From: Halobacteriales archaeon SW_7_65_23
Lineage (GTDB): Archaea; Halobacteriota; Halobacteria; Halobacteriales; Haloarculaceae
DNA: 54,483 nucleotides
NCBI GenBank assembly: GCA_003022725.1
Contig: PXSQ01000081.1
Span: 1-54,483, forward strand
Direction: 5' to 3'
The notes beneath the pieces were generated by a model. The model was given only the letters and a program-made list of their open reading frames with translations. It was not told the DNA's origin and did not search any database. Made by a program: the position numbers and the translations under genes. Of the stretch, positions 17,657-26,454 are shown in pieces; the first letter of the stretch is position 1; every line of letters starts with the position of its first letter.

Positions 17657-17756
17657 TCGGATCGATCCGCCAGTCGGTCGGAGTTCGCGGTCCTGGTTTC
17701 ACGCCCCGGCCATCGGTGGGGAGAGATATTTCAATCACTCGTCCCTAGTACAGACA

Positions 17757-18050
17757 ATGAGTGATGAACCCAAAACTGCCCCAGGCCCGATCGCCGACAG
17801 AACGTTCGAGCGCGGGTTCAAGCTCGCGGCGATAGCGGGAGCTATCGGGGTCGCCCTCCTCTACGTGATCGGCCCGTTCACGCTGTCCAGCGGGTCGGAA
17901 CTCGTGTTCGCGTCTCTCCTGTATCCGATCTATCTCCTGTCGATCGCGGTCGTCCTTGCCGTGTGGCTGGGCTATCCAACAGACGAACGGGACCTCGAGC
18001 GGGTGTACGAGACGCCTGACGCGGAAAACGGGGAGACACCGGAGCGGTGA
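17757..18050 (+). CDS. 97-residue two-helix membrane protein
   Basis: The ATG at 17757 (MSDEPKTAPG) gives 97 residues. Two hydrophobic helices, about 22-42 and 50-72 (LVFASLLYPIYLLSIAVVLA), are followed by an acidic C-terminal tail. The short gap before it is GC-rich with an AT-rich gatatttcaatca about 35 bases upstream of the start that could be a promoter. It is convergent with the BCCT transporter, and a foldback element lies in the 227-base gap between them. No family is recognised. Confidence 0.65.
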   Translation: MSDEPKTAPGPIADRTFERGFKLAAIAGAIGVALLYVIGPFTLSSGSELVFASLLYPIYLLSIAVVLAVWLGYPTDERDLERVYETPDAENGETPER

Positions 18051-18199
18051 GGTCGCGGCGGTCCTGCACTGCCGGCGGACATCGTTGACGCCTTCGACGA
18101 CGCTCTCGCAGGGTCCTCGACGTGGCTCCGGGGCTCACCGGGTCGACTCCAAACCAACGACGGCAATGAAAAGAGGGCGTACAGCGCCGCAACGTCGGA

Positions 18200-18275
18200 G
18201 TGATTATTGTGACTGTGTACCGGGCCGACCGCACACGGGCGCGCGACCGATCCCGGAACGACTCACAATAATCAC
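18200..18275. terminator. Foldback repeat at the 3' end of the BCCT gene
   Basis: Perfect 13-base arms gtgattattgtga (18200-18212) and tcacaataatcac (18263-18275) flank a GC-rich loop that includes cgggccgacc. The element ends 2 bases from the BCCT stop. The arm motif is shared with the elements at 10640 and 37199. The position between convergent genes suggests a bidirectional terminator, though it is clearly also a repeat. Confidence 0.55.
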
Positions 18276-18277
18276 GA

Positions 18278-20053
18278 TCAGTCGGTCGGTTCCCCTTCCG
18301 ACTCGGAGATGTCCGTCACGACTTCGCCGCCCGCTCTGTCGATGACGAGTTCGCCCTCCTCGGCCATCTCCTGGACGCGGTCCTGGAACTCCTCGGATTC
18401 GAGGACTTCATACTCCGTCTGTAACCCTCTCTTTATCGCGTACATCATGAACACGAGGATGAACGCGAACGGCAGCCCCGTCGAGATGGCAGCTGCCTGC
18501 AAGGCGTCCAGCGCCGTCTCACCGCCAGCGATCAGCAGCGTCGACGCGACGACACCTTCGGTGACCGCCCAGAAGATGCGCATCGTGACCGGCGCGTCGT
18601 GCTTGCCGCCGGAGGTCAGGTGATCGATCACCAGCGACCCCGAGTCAGAGGACGTGATGAAGAACGTGCTCGTCAGCAGGATCGCCGCGCCTGACAGGAT
18701 CAGCGTTCCGGGCATCTCTGCGAACATGGCGAACATCGCCACTTCAGTGCCAAGGCCTTCCTCGATCATCGGGCCGGCGATCGCTCCGGCGGTTCCCTCG
18801 CTGAGCTCCATGTTGAGCGCGGTGCCGCCGAGTGTCGCGAACCAGACGACCGAGAACAGCACCGGCAGGATCATCACGCCGCCGATGAACTCACGGACCG
18901 TCCGGCCTTTCGAGATGCGGGCGATGAACATGCCGACGAACGGCGACCAGGCGATCCACCACGCCCAGTAGAAGATCGTCCAGTCGCCGGTGAAGCCGTC
19001 GTACGCGTACTGCGATCCCGCGCCGAGCGCGCCCGCGTAGAAGGACAACGAGAAGAAGTTGCCCAGGTACCCGCCCAGGCCCTGAGGCAGCAGGCCCAGG
19101 ATGAACAGCGTCGGGCCCATCACCATCACCGACGCCAGCAGCGTGAGCATCAGCCCGAGGTTCAGGTTACTCAGGCGGCGGACGCCGCCGTCCAGGCCGG
19201 CCGCGACCGACATCACCGCGATGCCGGTGACGACCGCGATGATGCCGACCTGCACGGCCGTGCTCGTGGGGACTGCCGGTGCCGCTGCGGCGTTCTCCCC
19301 GAGGAAGTTGAGCCCCGCGTTGATCTGCAACGCGCCGAGCCCGAGCGACGTCACGAGGCCGAACAGCGTCGCGAACACCGTCAGGATGTCGATGATGTGG
19401 CCGGGCCAGCCGTAGATCCGCTCGCCCAGCACGGGCCAGAAGATCGACCGGAAGGTCAGCGGAAGCCCGCGGTTGAACGAGAAGAAGGCCAGTGATAACC
19501 CGACCAGCGCGTATATCGCCCACGGGTGAAAGCCCCAGTGGAACAGTGCGACTGCCATCGCGACCTCACTCGCGGCGGCGGTGCCCGCCTCCGCGCCGAG
19601 ATGCGGGAAGTTCAGGTGCCAGATCGGTTCGCCGACGCCGAAGAACATGAGGCCGATCCCCATGCCGGCGCTGAACAGCATCGCGACCCACGATATGTCG
19701 CTAAACTCCTTGTCGGCGTCAACACCGCCCAGCCTGATCTTGCCGTACTTGCTCAGCGCGAGATAGACCATGAAGATGATAAAGAGGTTCGCCGCGAGGA
19801 TGAAGAACCAGCCGAAGTTGGCGATTGCTCCACCCCGCACGTCGAGGTACAGTTGATTTGCCGTATCAGGTGCCAACAGCGAAAACGCGATGAAAAACAG
19901 GACGACGCCCGCCGAGATGAAAAACACCTGCGGGTGCACGTCGAACCCGTACCCCTGCCAGTTGGTGTCGCCTGGTTCGCGATCCGTCTCTGCGTGGAAC
20001 AGCTCTACCTGTAACCCGTCCCCGAACCCGTCGTCATCATCACTCCCACTCAT
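18278..20053 (-). CDS. BCCT-family transporter (betaine/carnitine/choline type)
   Basis: This 591-residue protein has about twelve membrane helices. Signatures of the BCCT family are clear: AMLFSAGMGIGLMFFGVGEP (the glycine-rich helix involved in Na+ coupling in BetP-type members), ALFHWGFHPWAIY, and the WTIFYWAWWIAWSPFVGMF helix that carries the tryptophan box for the quaternary ammonium group. A conserved TSSDSGSLVIDHL follows. The C-terminus is acidic, about 60 residues. The substrate is probably glycine betaine or a relative, by family. A GGAGG ribosome-binding site stands 6 bases before the ATG, unusual enough here to suggest a leadered mRNA, and a 21-codon ORF overlaps the start. Confidence 0.93.
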   Translation of the reverse strand: MSGSDDDDGFGDGLQVELFHAETDREPGDTNWQGYGFDVHPQVFFISAGVVLFFIAFSLLAPDTANQLYLDVRGGAIANFGWFFILAANLFIIFMVYLALSKYGKIRLGGVDADKEFSDISWVAMLFSAGMGIGLMFFGVGEPIWHLNFPHLGAEAGTAAASEVAMAVALFHWGFHPWAIYALVGLSLAFFSFNRGLPLTFRSIFWPVLGERIYGWPGHIIDILTVFATLFGLVTSLGLGALQINAGLNFLGENAAAAPAVPTSTAVQVGIIAVVTGIAVMSVAAGLDGGVRRLSNLNLGLMLTLLASVMVMGPTLFILGLLPQGLGGYLGNFFSLSFYAGALGAGSQYAYDGFTGDWTIFYWAWWIAWSPFVGMFIARISKGRTVREFIGGVMILPVLFSVVWFATLGGTALNMELSEGTAGAIAGPMIEEGLGTEVAMFAMFAEMPGTLILSGAAILLTSTFFITSSDSGSLVIDHLTSGGKHDAPVTMRIFWAVTEGVVASTLLIAGGETALDALQAAAISTGLPFAFILVFMMYAIKRGLQTEYEVLESEEFQDRVQEMAEEGELVIDRAGGEVVTDISESEGEPTD

Positions 20054-20115
20054 TGTTTACCTCCGATCCATCCGTTGTCGTGTTGTCGTTTGCGAGTCAT
20101 AGTTTGTGTTGCCAT
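20050..20115 (-). CDS. 21-codon upstream ORF overlapping the BCCT start
   Basis: From the ATG at 20115 a 21-residue basic peptide is encoded (beginning MATQTMTRKR). Its TGA overlaps the BCCT start codon as ATGA. The BCCT Shine-Dalgarno (ggaggt) lies within its last codons. A TATA-like gtttatacc is about 75 bases upstream. Stop-start overlap of this kind usually couples translation. It could be a regulatory leader peptide, or chance in a short leader. Confidence 0.35.
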   Translation of the reverse strand: MATQTMTRKRQHDNGWIGGKQ

Positions 20116-20336
20116 TGTGGTTAGTGTGTTCTTTCTACCGGCATTGACCTTGCCACTCGCTAACGCGGTTCGGAGTGAATGTTGGTATAAACTTCAGTGC
20201 TTCGAAAATCATAACAGAATAAACAGTAATAGTTTCATCTCATTACGGCTGTAAATCCGTTCGGTCAACGTGTATAGAGGTATGTATGTTCATGTGAGTA
20301 AAATATATTTTTCGGAAAACTGGGGCTCCTGTCATC

Positions 20337-20381
20337 GTGATCGTTGGGACTCTTTGCCGCCGGGGAGCCACGATTCGTGGG
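20337..20381. repeat. Partial copy of the foldback repeat at 10640
   Basis: gtgatcgttgggactctttg is followed by ccgccggggagccacgattcgtggg, which differs by only a few bases from 10647-10689. It ends 2 bases from the stop of the zinc-ribbon gene, again a 3' position. The rest of the 20116-20383 gap is AT-rich and holds the BCCT promoter but no other gene. Confidence 0.6.
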
Positions 20382-20383
20382 AT

Positions 20384-20677
20384 TCAGAACCACACGAACA
20401 GCGAACCGAGGCGGTACGGTCTTGCGACGAACGCGAGCACGAACGTCCCGAACGTAAACAGGAAAGACACGGCCGCAAGCCGCACGAGCAGCGGTCCCAG
20501 CGACGGGACCAGCATCGTGAACGTCATCGACACGACGACCAGCATCAGGAACCCCATCGCGACGCGGAGCCCCGCTTCCTTCGGTTTGAACCCACAGCTC
20601 GGGCAGGTGCGTTCCCCACCCTCCAGTTTGTACCCGCAGCGCTGACAGTCCAACGTCCTATCGGGAATCGAAACCAT
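20384..20677 (-). CDS. Zinc-ribbon protein with two membrane helices
   Basis: The product has 97 residues from the ATG at 20677 (MVSIPDRTLD). The N-terminal ribbon reads CQRCGYKLEGGERTCPSCGF (CxxC-x10-CxxC). Two helices follow (VAMGFLMLVVVSMTFTMLV and LLVRLAAVSFLFTFGTFVLAF), and the protein ends GSLFVWF. Small ribbon-plus-helix proteins of this form are frequent in Halobacteria, and their role is unknown. The longer upstream frame is arginine/threonine-rich and overlaps another repeat and ORF, so I reject it. Confidence 0.7.
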   Translation of the reverse strand: MVSIPDRTLDCQRCGYKLEGGERTCPSCGFKPKEAGLRVAMGFLMLVVVSMTFTMLVPSLGPLLVRLAAVSFLFTFGTFVLAFVARPYRLGSLFVWF

Positions 20678-20726
20678 TCGAACTGCGTTACGTTCGGGAG
20701 GCTGACTGATAAAACCGAGTGTGTCC

Positions 20727-20780
20727 TGATACTGTCGGACGTGAATTCGAGTTTTCACGTACGTACAGCCATCAGTATCA
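20727..20780. repeat. 54-bp foldback with TGATACTG ends
   Basis: tgatactg (20727-20734) and cagtatca (20773-20780) are perfect inverted ends. Read on the minus strand, the right half (tgatactgatggctgtacgt and onward) matches 42848-42887 closely. The left half (gatactgtcggacgt) matches the ends of the 9160-9269 element. The terminal TGA on the minus strand is the stop codon of the 59-residue ORF. Confidence 0.6.
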
Positions 20781-20957
20781 GTCGCGGCGCCGCGGCCGCG
20801 TGACTGGCACGAGGCTACCACGGCGGCGCAGCAGGTTCTCGAGGAACCGGCTGACACGGCCAGGTTCGCGGCTCGGCTGCGGCGCACCGGGGAGGTAGTA
20901 CGGAACATCGTCGTTCGTCTCTTCACTGTTCGACGTCTCGTCGATTCTTTCACTCAT
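20778..20957 (-). CDS. 59-residue small acidic/basic protein
   Basis: The frame runs from the ATG at 20957 to a TGA at 20778-20780. It encodes an acidic first third (MSERIDETSNSEETNDD), a PYYLPGAPQPSREPGR linker and an arginine-rich end. The bipolar charge pattern is common in small haloarchaeal proteins. Its stop codon belongs to the TGATACTG foldback element, so the original C-terminus may have been different. No family is recognised. Confidence 0.45.
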   Translation of the reverse strand: MSERIDETSNSEETNDDVPYYLPGAPQPSREPGRVSRFLENLLRRRGSLVPVTRPRRRD

Positions 20958-21116
20958 ACGCTTCGTGCTTGGTACCCTACGGGTTTAACTATTGTGAAAT
21001 TATCTTTCGATATGAAGAATCATTATTAATTTTTGTGAATCCGTCACACGGTCTGGACGGCAGCGAAGCGTCGCCCGGCGGTATCTTTTTCGGCTCATTC
21101 GACCTCATGGGACACG

Positions 21117-21527
21117 ATGGTGGATCTTCCCTGGCGAGGCGAGGAAGCCGACGAGGCCGGGTCCGTTCCTGACGACGGTGCCGACGGGGAGCCGATCGTC
21201 ACGTGCCAGTTCCAGGACGGAACGCTGCGGGTGTACAGCGACGTCATCGACATTGACCGCTCGTCGCGGTCGAAGTTCGAGGACAAGGAGATCCCTCTGT
21301 CCGAGGTCCGTGGTGTCACCTACTCGAAGCGGCTGGTCATCAGCTACATCCAGATCGACCAGGTCGGGGTCGAGACCGACACCGCAAGCCGGCTGTCGAC
21401 GCCGGTCGACGAGAACACCCTGCACCTCGGCCGTGGCAAGCGCTCGTGTGCGAAGCGGGCACGCGACGCGATCCGGCAGCGACGCTACGCACTACCGCAG
21501 CATTCTCCGCGACGTCGTGGACCCTGA
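21117..21527 (+). CDS. PH-like-domain haloarchaeal protein, C-terminus uncertain
   Basis: The product has 136 residues. After an acidic N-terminus come alternating strands (IVTCQFQDGTLRVYSDVIDI, IPLSEVRGVTYSKRLVISYI, IDQVGVETDTASRLSTP) and a final helix RSCAKRARDAIRQR, a layout like the bacterial PH-type domain. The last 15 residues (after about 21480) are arginine/proline-rich and overlap folP by 188 bases on the other strand. I think the true stop has been removed by a deletion that also fused the folP 3' end. Function is unknown. Confidence 0.65.
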   Translation: MVDLPWRGEEADEAGSVPDDGADGEPIVTCQFQDGTLRVYSDVIDIDRSSRSKFEDKEIPLSEVRGVTYSKRLVISYIQIDQVGVETDTASRLSTPVDENTLHLGRGKRSCAKRARDAIRQRRYALPQHSPRRRGP

Positions 21528-23865
21528 CGACGTCCGCACCGCGTTCGGCCGCCATCGCGGTCAGGGCGAGCGTCGGGGCGAGCCGCTCACCGCTCCCGCA
21601 GCCGACGTGGTCGTACATCGACTTCCTGGAGTGGCCGACCATCACCGGACAGCCCAGCGCGTCGAACTCCGCAACACGGTCGACGAGTTCGAACGACTCC
21701 GCGGGGCGCTTGCCGAACCCACAGCCCGGGTCGACGACGATCTGCTCCCGGTCGATGCCGGCCTGCTCGGCGAGCAGGACCCGCTCGTTCAGTTCGTAGA
21801 GGACGTCCTCGACGACGTCGCCGTACGACGCGCTGCGGCCCGGATCGACGGGCGCAGAGAGGCTGTGCATCAGTATTAGCGACGCGTCGTGCTCGGCGAC
21901 GACGAACCGCATCTCAGGGTCTGAGAGCCCGGAGACGTCGTTGACGACGTCGGCACCCGCGGCGAGTGCGGCGTCGGCGACCGCCGCTTTCCGCGTATCG
22001 ACCGAAACGGGAACGTCGAGCGACGAGAGTGCCTCGATGACGGGGACGACCCGTTCGATCTCCTCCTCGACCGACACCGGATCGGCCCCGGGCCGGGTGC
22101 TCTCGCCGCCGACGTCGACCACGTCCGCGCCTTCGGCGACCATCTCTTCGGCGCGCTCGACCGCCGCGTCTAGCCGGTCGTACTCGCCGCCGTCGTAGAA
22201 GCTGTCGGGCGTGACGTTCAGGATGCCCATCACGGCCGTCCGGTTCGTCCCGACGAGGTCCCACGACCCCGACCGTGACCCGCCCCCGCCGACCGCTGTA
22301 CGGAGCTGTCTGGCGACCTGGGCGAGTCCGTTGCCCTCCTCGGCGATGGCGTCGGCGAGCGTCCGGAGCTGTGGCCCGGTCCCCGAGAGCACCGTCACGA
22401 CGAACTTGCCCGGGGCACCCTTCGTGGAGCGCAGGCACGTCCCGCCGATCGCCTCAAGGTGCTCCGCGACGGTCCTGGCCTGTTCTCTGCGCAGATATGC
22501 GTTGAACACCCGCGTGTCGACGTCCTCGACGGTCGCTTCCTCGAACGCCGCGCCGGTGAAGACGGCGTCCCTGCGCAGCCGCCGGCCGCGGTCTTTCGGG
22601 ACCAGCAGCCGCGTCCAGCGGTCCCGCGCCTCCGCGACCGCGTACAGCGAGCCAGTCACGAGCACGAAGTCGTCCGGATCGGCGGCCGCGATGGCCCGCT
22701 CGGTCGCCTCCGGCACCGACGGGACCTGGTGGACCGTGTCGGCGTGTCCCTCGAACGTCGCCGCGAGGGCGGCCGGGTCCGCCGCGCGGTCGTTGTCTGG
22801 CCGCGTGGTGTACGCGGTGTCGACGTCGGGATACGCCGCCACCATCCGCTCGTGGTCCTTGTCGCCCATTGCCGCAAACACCACGTGCAGGTCGTTGTAC
22901 TCGTACCGGCCCACGAGGTCGCGCAGGGTCGCGGCGGCCCCGGGGTTATGCGAGCCGTCGAGCACGACCGTGGGGTCGGTCGAGCGGATCTCGAATCGGC
23001 CCGGCCACGTTGCGCCCTGTAGCCCATCGGCGATCGTCGAGGTCGACAGGTCGGCGACCTGCCGCGCCAGCACCGACGCGACGCCCGCGTTCGTCGCCTG
23101 GTGGGCGCCCAGAAGCGGCAGCCGACTCTCCAGCGCCCAGTCCGTGCCCGTGATCGAGACGTGGCTCTCGATTTCAGAGCGCATCCCGTCCTCGACCGCG
23201 TGCACGTCCGCGTCGGGCCCGCCGACGGTGACGACGTCCGTCTCCTCACGGATCGCCGCCAGCGCGTCCCCGCTGGTCCCCGTGACCAGCGGTGCTCCCG
23301 ACGGTTCAACTTGCGCCTTGTCACGGGCGATCTCCTCGACGGTTTCGCCCAGCAGCTCCGTGTGCTCCAGGCTGACGCTGGTGACGGCAGCGGCGACCGG
23401 GTCGACCACGCTGGTCGCGTCGTAGCGCCCGCCGATACCGACCTCCAGCACCCCGACGTCGACGTCCGCGGCGCCGAAGTGGGCGATCGCCAGCGTCGTC
23501 AGCACCTCGAAGTGCGTGGGCATGTCGTCGTCGGCCCGGAGGCGCTCGATGCAGGGCTTGAGCTCCGTGACGAGCTCGGCGAGCCGTTCCTTAGGGATCT
23601 TCCGGCCGTTGACGCGGACCTGCTCGCGGACGTCGTTCAGCCGGGGCGAGGTGAACAGTCCCACGTCCAGCCCGCCGGTCCTGAGGGCGCTGTCGAGTAT
23701 CCGGGCGGTGCTCCCCTTGCCGTTCGAGCCCGCGATCTGCACCCACTCGACGTCGTCCTGCGGGTCGCCGAGGTGGGCAAGCATCCGTGCCGTCGTGTCC
23801 AGCCCGAGCTTCGGCCGGTGTTGCTGCAGGGAAGTGAGATAGTCGGCTGCTTCGTGATACTCCAT
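21340..23865 (-). CDS. folCP: Fused dihydrofolate synthase (FolC) - dihydropteroate synthase (FolP)
   Basis: From the ATG at 23865 (MEYHEAADYL) the protein has 841 residues. The N-terminal half is FolC: the P-loop GSNGKGSTARILD, LFTSPRLNDVREQV, the ATP/Mg site GVLEVGIGGRYDATS, and a Mur-ligase C domain with VVLDGSHNPGAAATL. The C-terminal half is FolP: MGILNVTPDSFYDGG, DVGGESTRPGADPVS, DPGCGFGKR and VGHSRKSM. The pair catalyses two consecutive steps of folate synthesis. Such a FolCP fusion is known from Haloferax. The last 40 or so residues (after RVHDVAENAAVV) are arginine/serine-rich and overlap the convergent gene, so the natural end is probably missing. The frame upstream of 23865 is not protein-like. 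Confidence 0.92.
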   Translation of the reverse strand: MEYHEAADYLTSLQQHRPKLGLDTTARMLAHLGDPQDDVEWVQIAGSNGKGSTARILDSALRTGGLDVGLFTSPRLNDVREQVRVNGRKIPKERLAELVTELKPCIERLRADDDMPTHFEVLTTLAIAHFGAADVDVGVLEVGIGGRYDATSVVDPVAAAVTSVSLEHTELLGETVEEIARDKAQVEPSGAPLVTGTSGDALAAIREETDVVTVGGPDADVHAVEDGMRSEIESHVSITGTDWALESRLPLLGAHQATNAGVASVLARQVADLSTSTIADGLQGATWPGRFEIRSTDPTVVLDGSHNPGAAATLRDLVGRYEYNDLHVVFAAMGDKDHERMVAAYPDVDTAYTTRPDNDRAADPAALAATFEGHADTVHQVPSVPEATERAIAAADPDDFVLVTGSLYAVAEARDRWTRLLVPKDRGRRLRRDAVFTGAAFEEATVEDVDTRVFNAYLRREQARTVAEHLEAIGGTCLRSTKGAPGKFVVTVLSGTGPQLRTLADAIAEEGNGLAQVARQLRTAVGGGGSRSGSWDLVGTNRTAVMGILNVTPDSFYDGGEYDRLDAAVERAEEMVAEGADVVDVGGESTRPGADPVSVEEEIERVVPVIEALSSLDVPVSVDTRKAAVADAALAAGADVVNDVSGLSDPEMRFVVAEHDASLILMHSLSAPVDPGRSASYGDVVEDVLYELNERVLLAEQAGIDREQIVVDPGCGFGKRPAESFELVDRVAEFDALGCPVMVGHSRKSMYDHVGCGSGERLAPTLALTAMAAERGADVVRVHDVAENAAVVRSVAAGSRRVPASHTSACHGRGAGCSRRPASTAGLRCRSRPRPGRSGCS

Positions 23866-24075
23866 ACCACATGTCCCCGGTGGGCTCCTGATTAAGCTAT
23901 CGGGCCGCTGGCCCCCGGAAAGCCGGCGTCCACGCGGGTCCAGCGAAACACAATCAATCACAGCACTGATCTGTTGTGCAAATCCGCAGATGCAGACCTG
24001 TAGCGGCCACATCCTTTCCGACCTATGTCAGATATACGAACCCTCATGAGGCGATGGGAGAGACGTACACGTAGG

Positions 24076-25803
24076 ATGTCACCAGACGACGACACACAGG
24101 AGCCGATTCCAACGGACTACGAACTCGCACAATCCACTGACATGGAGCCGATCTGGGAGCTGGTCGAACCCTGGGGCCTCGGGCTCGACGACCTCCAGTA
24201 CTTCGGGGAATACACCGCGAAAGTCAAACACCACGCCATCGATCGCCTCCGGGATCAGGCCGAGGACCGCGAGCAGAACCTCGTACTGGTAACGGGGATG
24301 ACGCCGACGCCGAAAGGCGAGGGGAAGACAGTAACGACTGTCGGCCTGGGCCAGACGCTCAACCACCTCGGCGAGGAGACGATGACGGCGATCCGGGAGC
24401 CGTCGCTGGGCCCGGTGTTCGGCGTCAAGGGCGGCGCGGCCGGCGGCGGGCGCTCGCAGGTGCTCCCGATGGAGGACATCAACCTCCACTTCACCGGCGA
24501 CCTCCACGCGCTCACCTCCGCGCACAACCTGATCGCCGCGATGCTCGACGCCCGCCTCTCGCAGGGCAACGACCTCGACATCAACGTCAACGAGGTCGCC
24601 TGGAAGCGCGCCCTGGACATGAACGACCGCGCGCTACGCAAGACGGTCGTCGGCCTCGGCGGCAAAAGCGGCGGCACGCCCCGCGAGGACGGGTTCGAAC
24701 TGACCGCGGCCTCGGAACTGATGGCGGTGCTCTGCCTGGCGACGGACCTGGCGGATCTCAAAGAGCGCGTCGCCCGGATCATCGTCGCCTACGATTCCGA
24801 GGGCGACCCGATCACGGTCGACGACATCGAGGCCACCGGGCCGGCCACGATGCTGCTCCGGGACGCGATCAAGCCCAACGTCGTCCAGACCATCGAGGGG
24901 ACGCCCGCGTTCGTCCACGGCGGGCCGTTCGCCAACATCGCCCACGGGACGAACTCGCTGATCGCCGACAAGGCGGCGTTCGGCATGGCCGACTACCTCG
25001 TCACCGAGGCCGGGTTCGGCTCGGACCTGGGCGCCGAGAAGTTCATGAACGTTGTCTGCCGGATGGGCGACATGGTGCCCAACGCCGTCGTGCTGGTCTC
25101 CTCGATCCGGGCGCTGAAGTACCACGGGCTGGAGCAGTGGCCCGTCGACTACGACGAGATCGACGAGGCGGGCGTCGACGCGGTCGAGGCCGGGTTCGAG
25201 AACCTCGACAAGCACGTCTCGAACCTCCAGCAGTTCGGCGTCCCGATCGTGGTCGCGGTCAACCGCTTCCCGGACGACTCCGACGAGGAGATCCGGACCG
25301 TCATCGACCACTGCCGGGACAGACTGGGCGTCAAGGCGGCCGCCTCCGAGGTGTTCGAGAAGGGCAGCGAGGGCGGCGTCGACCTCGGCGAACGCGTGAT
25401 TGCCGCAGTCGACGAGAGCAACGAGTCCGAGTTCGAGTTCCTCTACGACGAGGACGACCCGATCGAGGAGAAGATCGAGACAGTCGCGACGGACATCTAC
25501 GGCGCCGACGGCGTCAAGTTCACCGGCGGCGCGCTCGACGACATCGAGCGCATGAACGGCCTCGGCTTCGGGGACGTCCCCGTGGTCATGTCCAAGACGT
25601 TCCACTCGCTGAGCGACGACGCCAGCAAGAAAGGCGCCCCGAGCGGGTGGGAACTGGAGATCAGCGAGGTGTACCCCTCGGCCGGTGCCGGGTTCATCGT
25701 CGCCCTCACCGCCGACGCGCTGACAATGCCGGGGCTGCCACAGCGCCCCGCCGCCGCCGACATGGACATCGACGAGGACGGCAACATCTCCGGGCTGTTC
25801 TGA
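24076..25803 (+). CDS. fhs: Formate-tetrahydrofolate ligase
   Basis: From the ATG at 24076 the product has 575 residues (an in-frame ATG at 24025 would add 17 basic residues that I doubt). The ATP site GMTPTPKGEGKT is at about 75-84, followed by the family's REPSLGPVFGVKGGAAGGG motif. FTGDLHALTSAHNL and EGTPAFVHGGPFANIAHGTNS also belong to it, and the end MPGLPQRPAA is typical. It interconverts formate plus ATP and 10-formyl-THF. In a catabolic setting it can run backward and recover ATP. It is divergent from folCP with a 210-base gap. The sequence looks complete. Confidence 0.96.
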   Translation: MSPDDDTQEPIPTDYELAQSTDMEPIWELVEPWGLGLDDLQYFGEYTAKVKHHAIDRLRDQAEDREQNLVLVTGMTPTPKGEGKTVTTVGLGQTLNHLGEETMTAIREPSLGPVFGVKGGAAGGGRSQVLPMEDINLHFTGDLHALTSAHNLIAAMLDARLSQGNDLDINVNEVAWKRALDMNDRALRKTVVGLGGKSGGTPREDGFELTAASELMAVLCLATDLADLKERVARIIVAYDSEGDPITVDDIEATGPATMLLRDAIKPNVVQTIEGTPAFVHGGPFANIAHGTNSLIADKAAFGMADYLVTEAGFGSDLGAEKFMNVVCRMGDMVPNAVVLVSSIRALKYHGLEQWPVDYDEIDEAGVDAVEAGFENLDKHVSNLQQFGVPIVVAVNRFPDDSDEEIRTVIDHCRDRLGVKAAASEVFEKGSEGGVDLGERVIAAVDESNESEFEFLYDEDDPIEEKIETVATDIYGADGVKFTGGALDDIERMNGLGFGDVPVVMSKTFHSLSDDASKKGAPSGWELEISEVYPSAGAGFIVALTADALTMPGLPQRPAAADMDIDEDGNISGLF

Positions 25804-25819
25804 CCGTCGGCGGCAGGCG

Positions 25820-26200
25820 CTACTCCGTCGTCGCGATCGCTTCGATCTCGACGGCTGCACCTTTCGGCACCGCGTCGACGCCGACCGCGCTGCGTGCCGG
25901 CGGCTCCGCCTCGAAGAACTCGCTGTAGGCCTCGTTGAACGCGTCGAAGTCGTCGATGTCGTCGAGGTACACCGTCGTCTTCAGCACGTCCGACAGCGAG
26001 TACCCCTCGGATTCGAGGATCGCCTCAACGTTTCTGAGACACTGGCGGGTCTGGTCGCCGACTGGCTCGTCGTCGAGGAGTTCGCCGTCGGTCGTCAGCG
26101 GGAGCTGTCCTGCCGTGATGAAGAGGTCGCCGTTCGTCGTCGCCTGGCTGTACGCGCCCACTGCTGTCGGTGCGTCGGCCGTGTTGATCACACGCTTCAT
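25820..26200 (-). CDS. ridA: RidA-family (YjgF/UK114) protein
   Basis: The product has 126 residues, the usual family length. Conserved pieces are APTAVGAYSQA, ITAGQLPL, NVEAILESEGYSLSDVLKTTVYLDD and the PPARSAVGVDAVPKGAAVEIEAIA end, where the Arg binds the carboxylate of the imine substrate. RidA hydrolyses reactive enamine/imine intermediates released by PLP-dependent dehydratases. That fits a gene neighbourhood with a threonine/serine dehydratase, although that gene is 27 kb away. It is convergent with fhs with 16 bases between stops. Confidence 0.93.
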   Translation of the reverse strand: MKRVINTADAPTAVGAYSQATTNGDLFITAGQLPLTTDGELLDDEPVGDQTRQCLRNVEAILESEGYSLSDVLKTTVYLDDIDDFDAFNEAYSEFFEAEPPARSAVGVDAVPKGAAVEIEAIATTE

Positions 26201-26352
26201 GGCTCACGGTTCCGGTGACGCCCTGTTAAATCCCCGCCGGCGCCTCAGTCTGAAACGTCGCCGACGTGTTGTGTTCGGGCTGCTGTCGGGGAGACGAGCC
26301 GGCCGACAGTCGCTGCCAGTGCCTTCCGCTGGCGTCGCGTGCGGGCGCGCAG

Positions 26353-26420
26353 GGTGGCGATCGGCCCCGTCGCCCGGCGATGGGCGGCGATCGGCCCCAT
26401 CCCTCGGCGATGGGCGGCGA
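26353..26420. repeat. 30-bp tandem repeat upstream of the K+ channel gene
   Basis: A unit close to gggcggcgatcggcccc plus atccctcggcgat occurs about 2.3 times with a 30-base period. It ends just before the TATA-like gattttta (26423-26430), which is about 28 bases ahead of the ATG at 26455. The remainder of 26201-26352 shows no gene. Confidence 0.6.
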
Positions 26421-26454
26421 CCGATTTTTACATCAGTGCGAGAATACGTGAGTC

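Noticed and set aside
21446-21799. Serine/threonine-rich ORFs antisense to folCP (also 22211-23425)
   Set aside because: Shadow frames with serine-rich composition and no family features.
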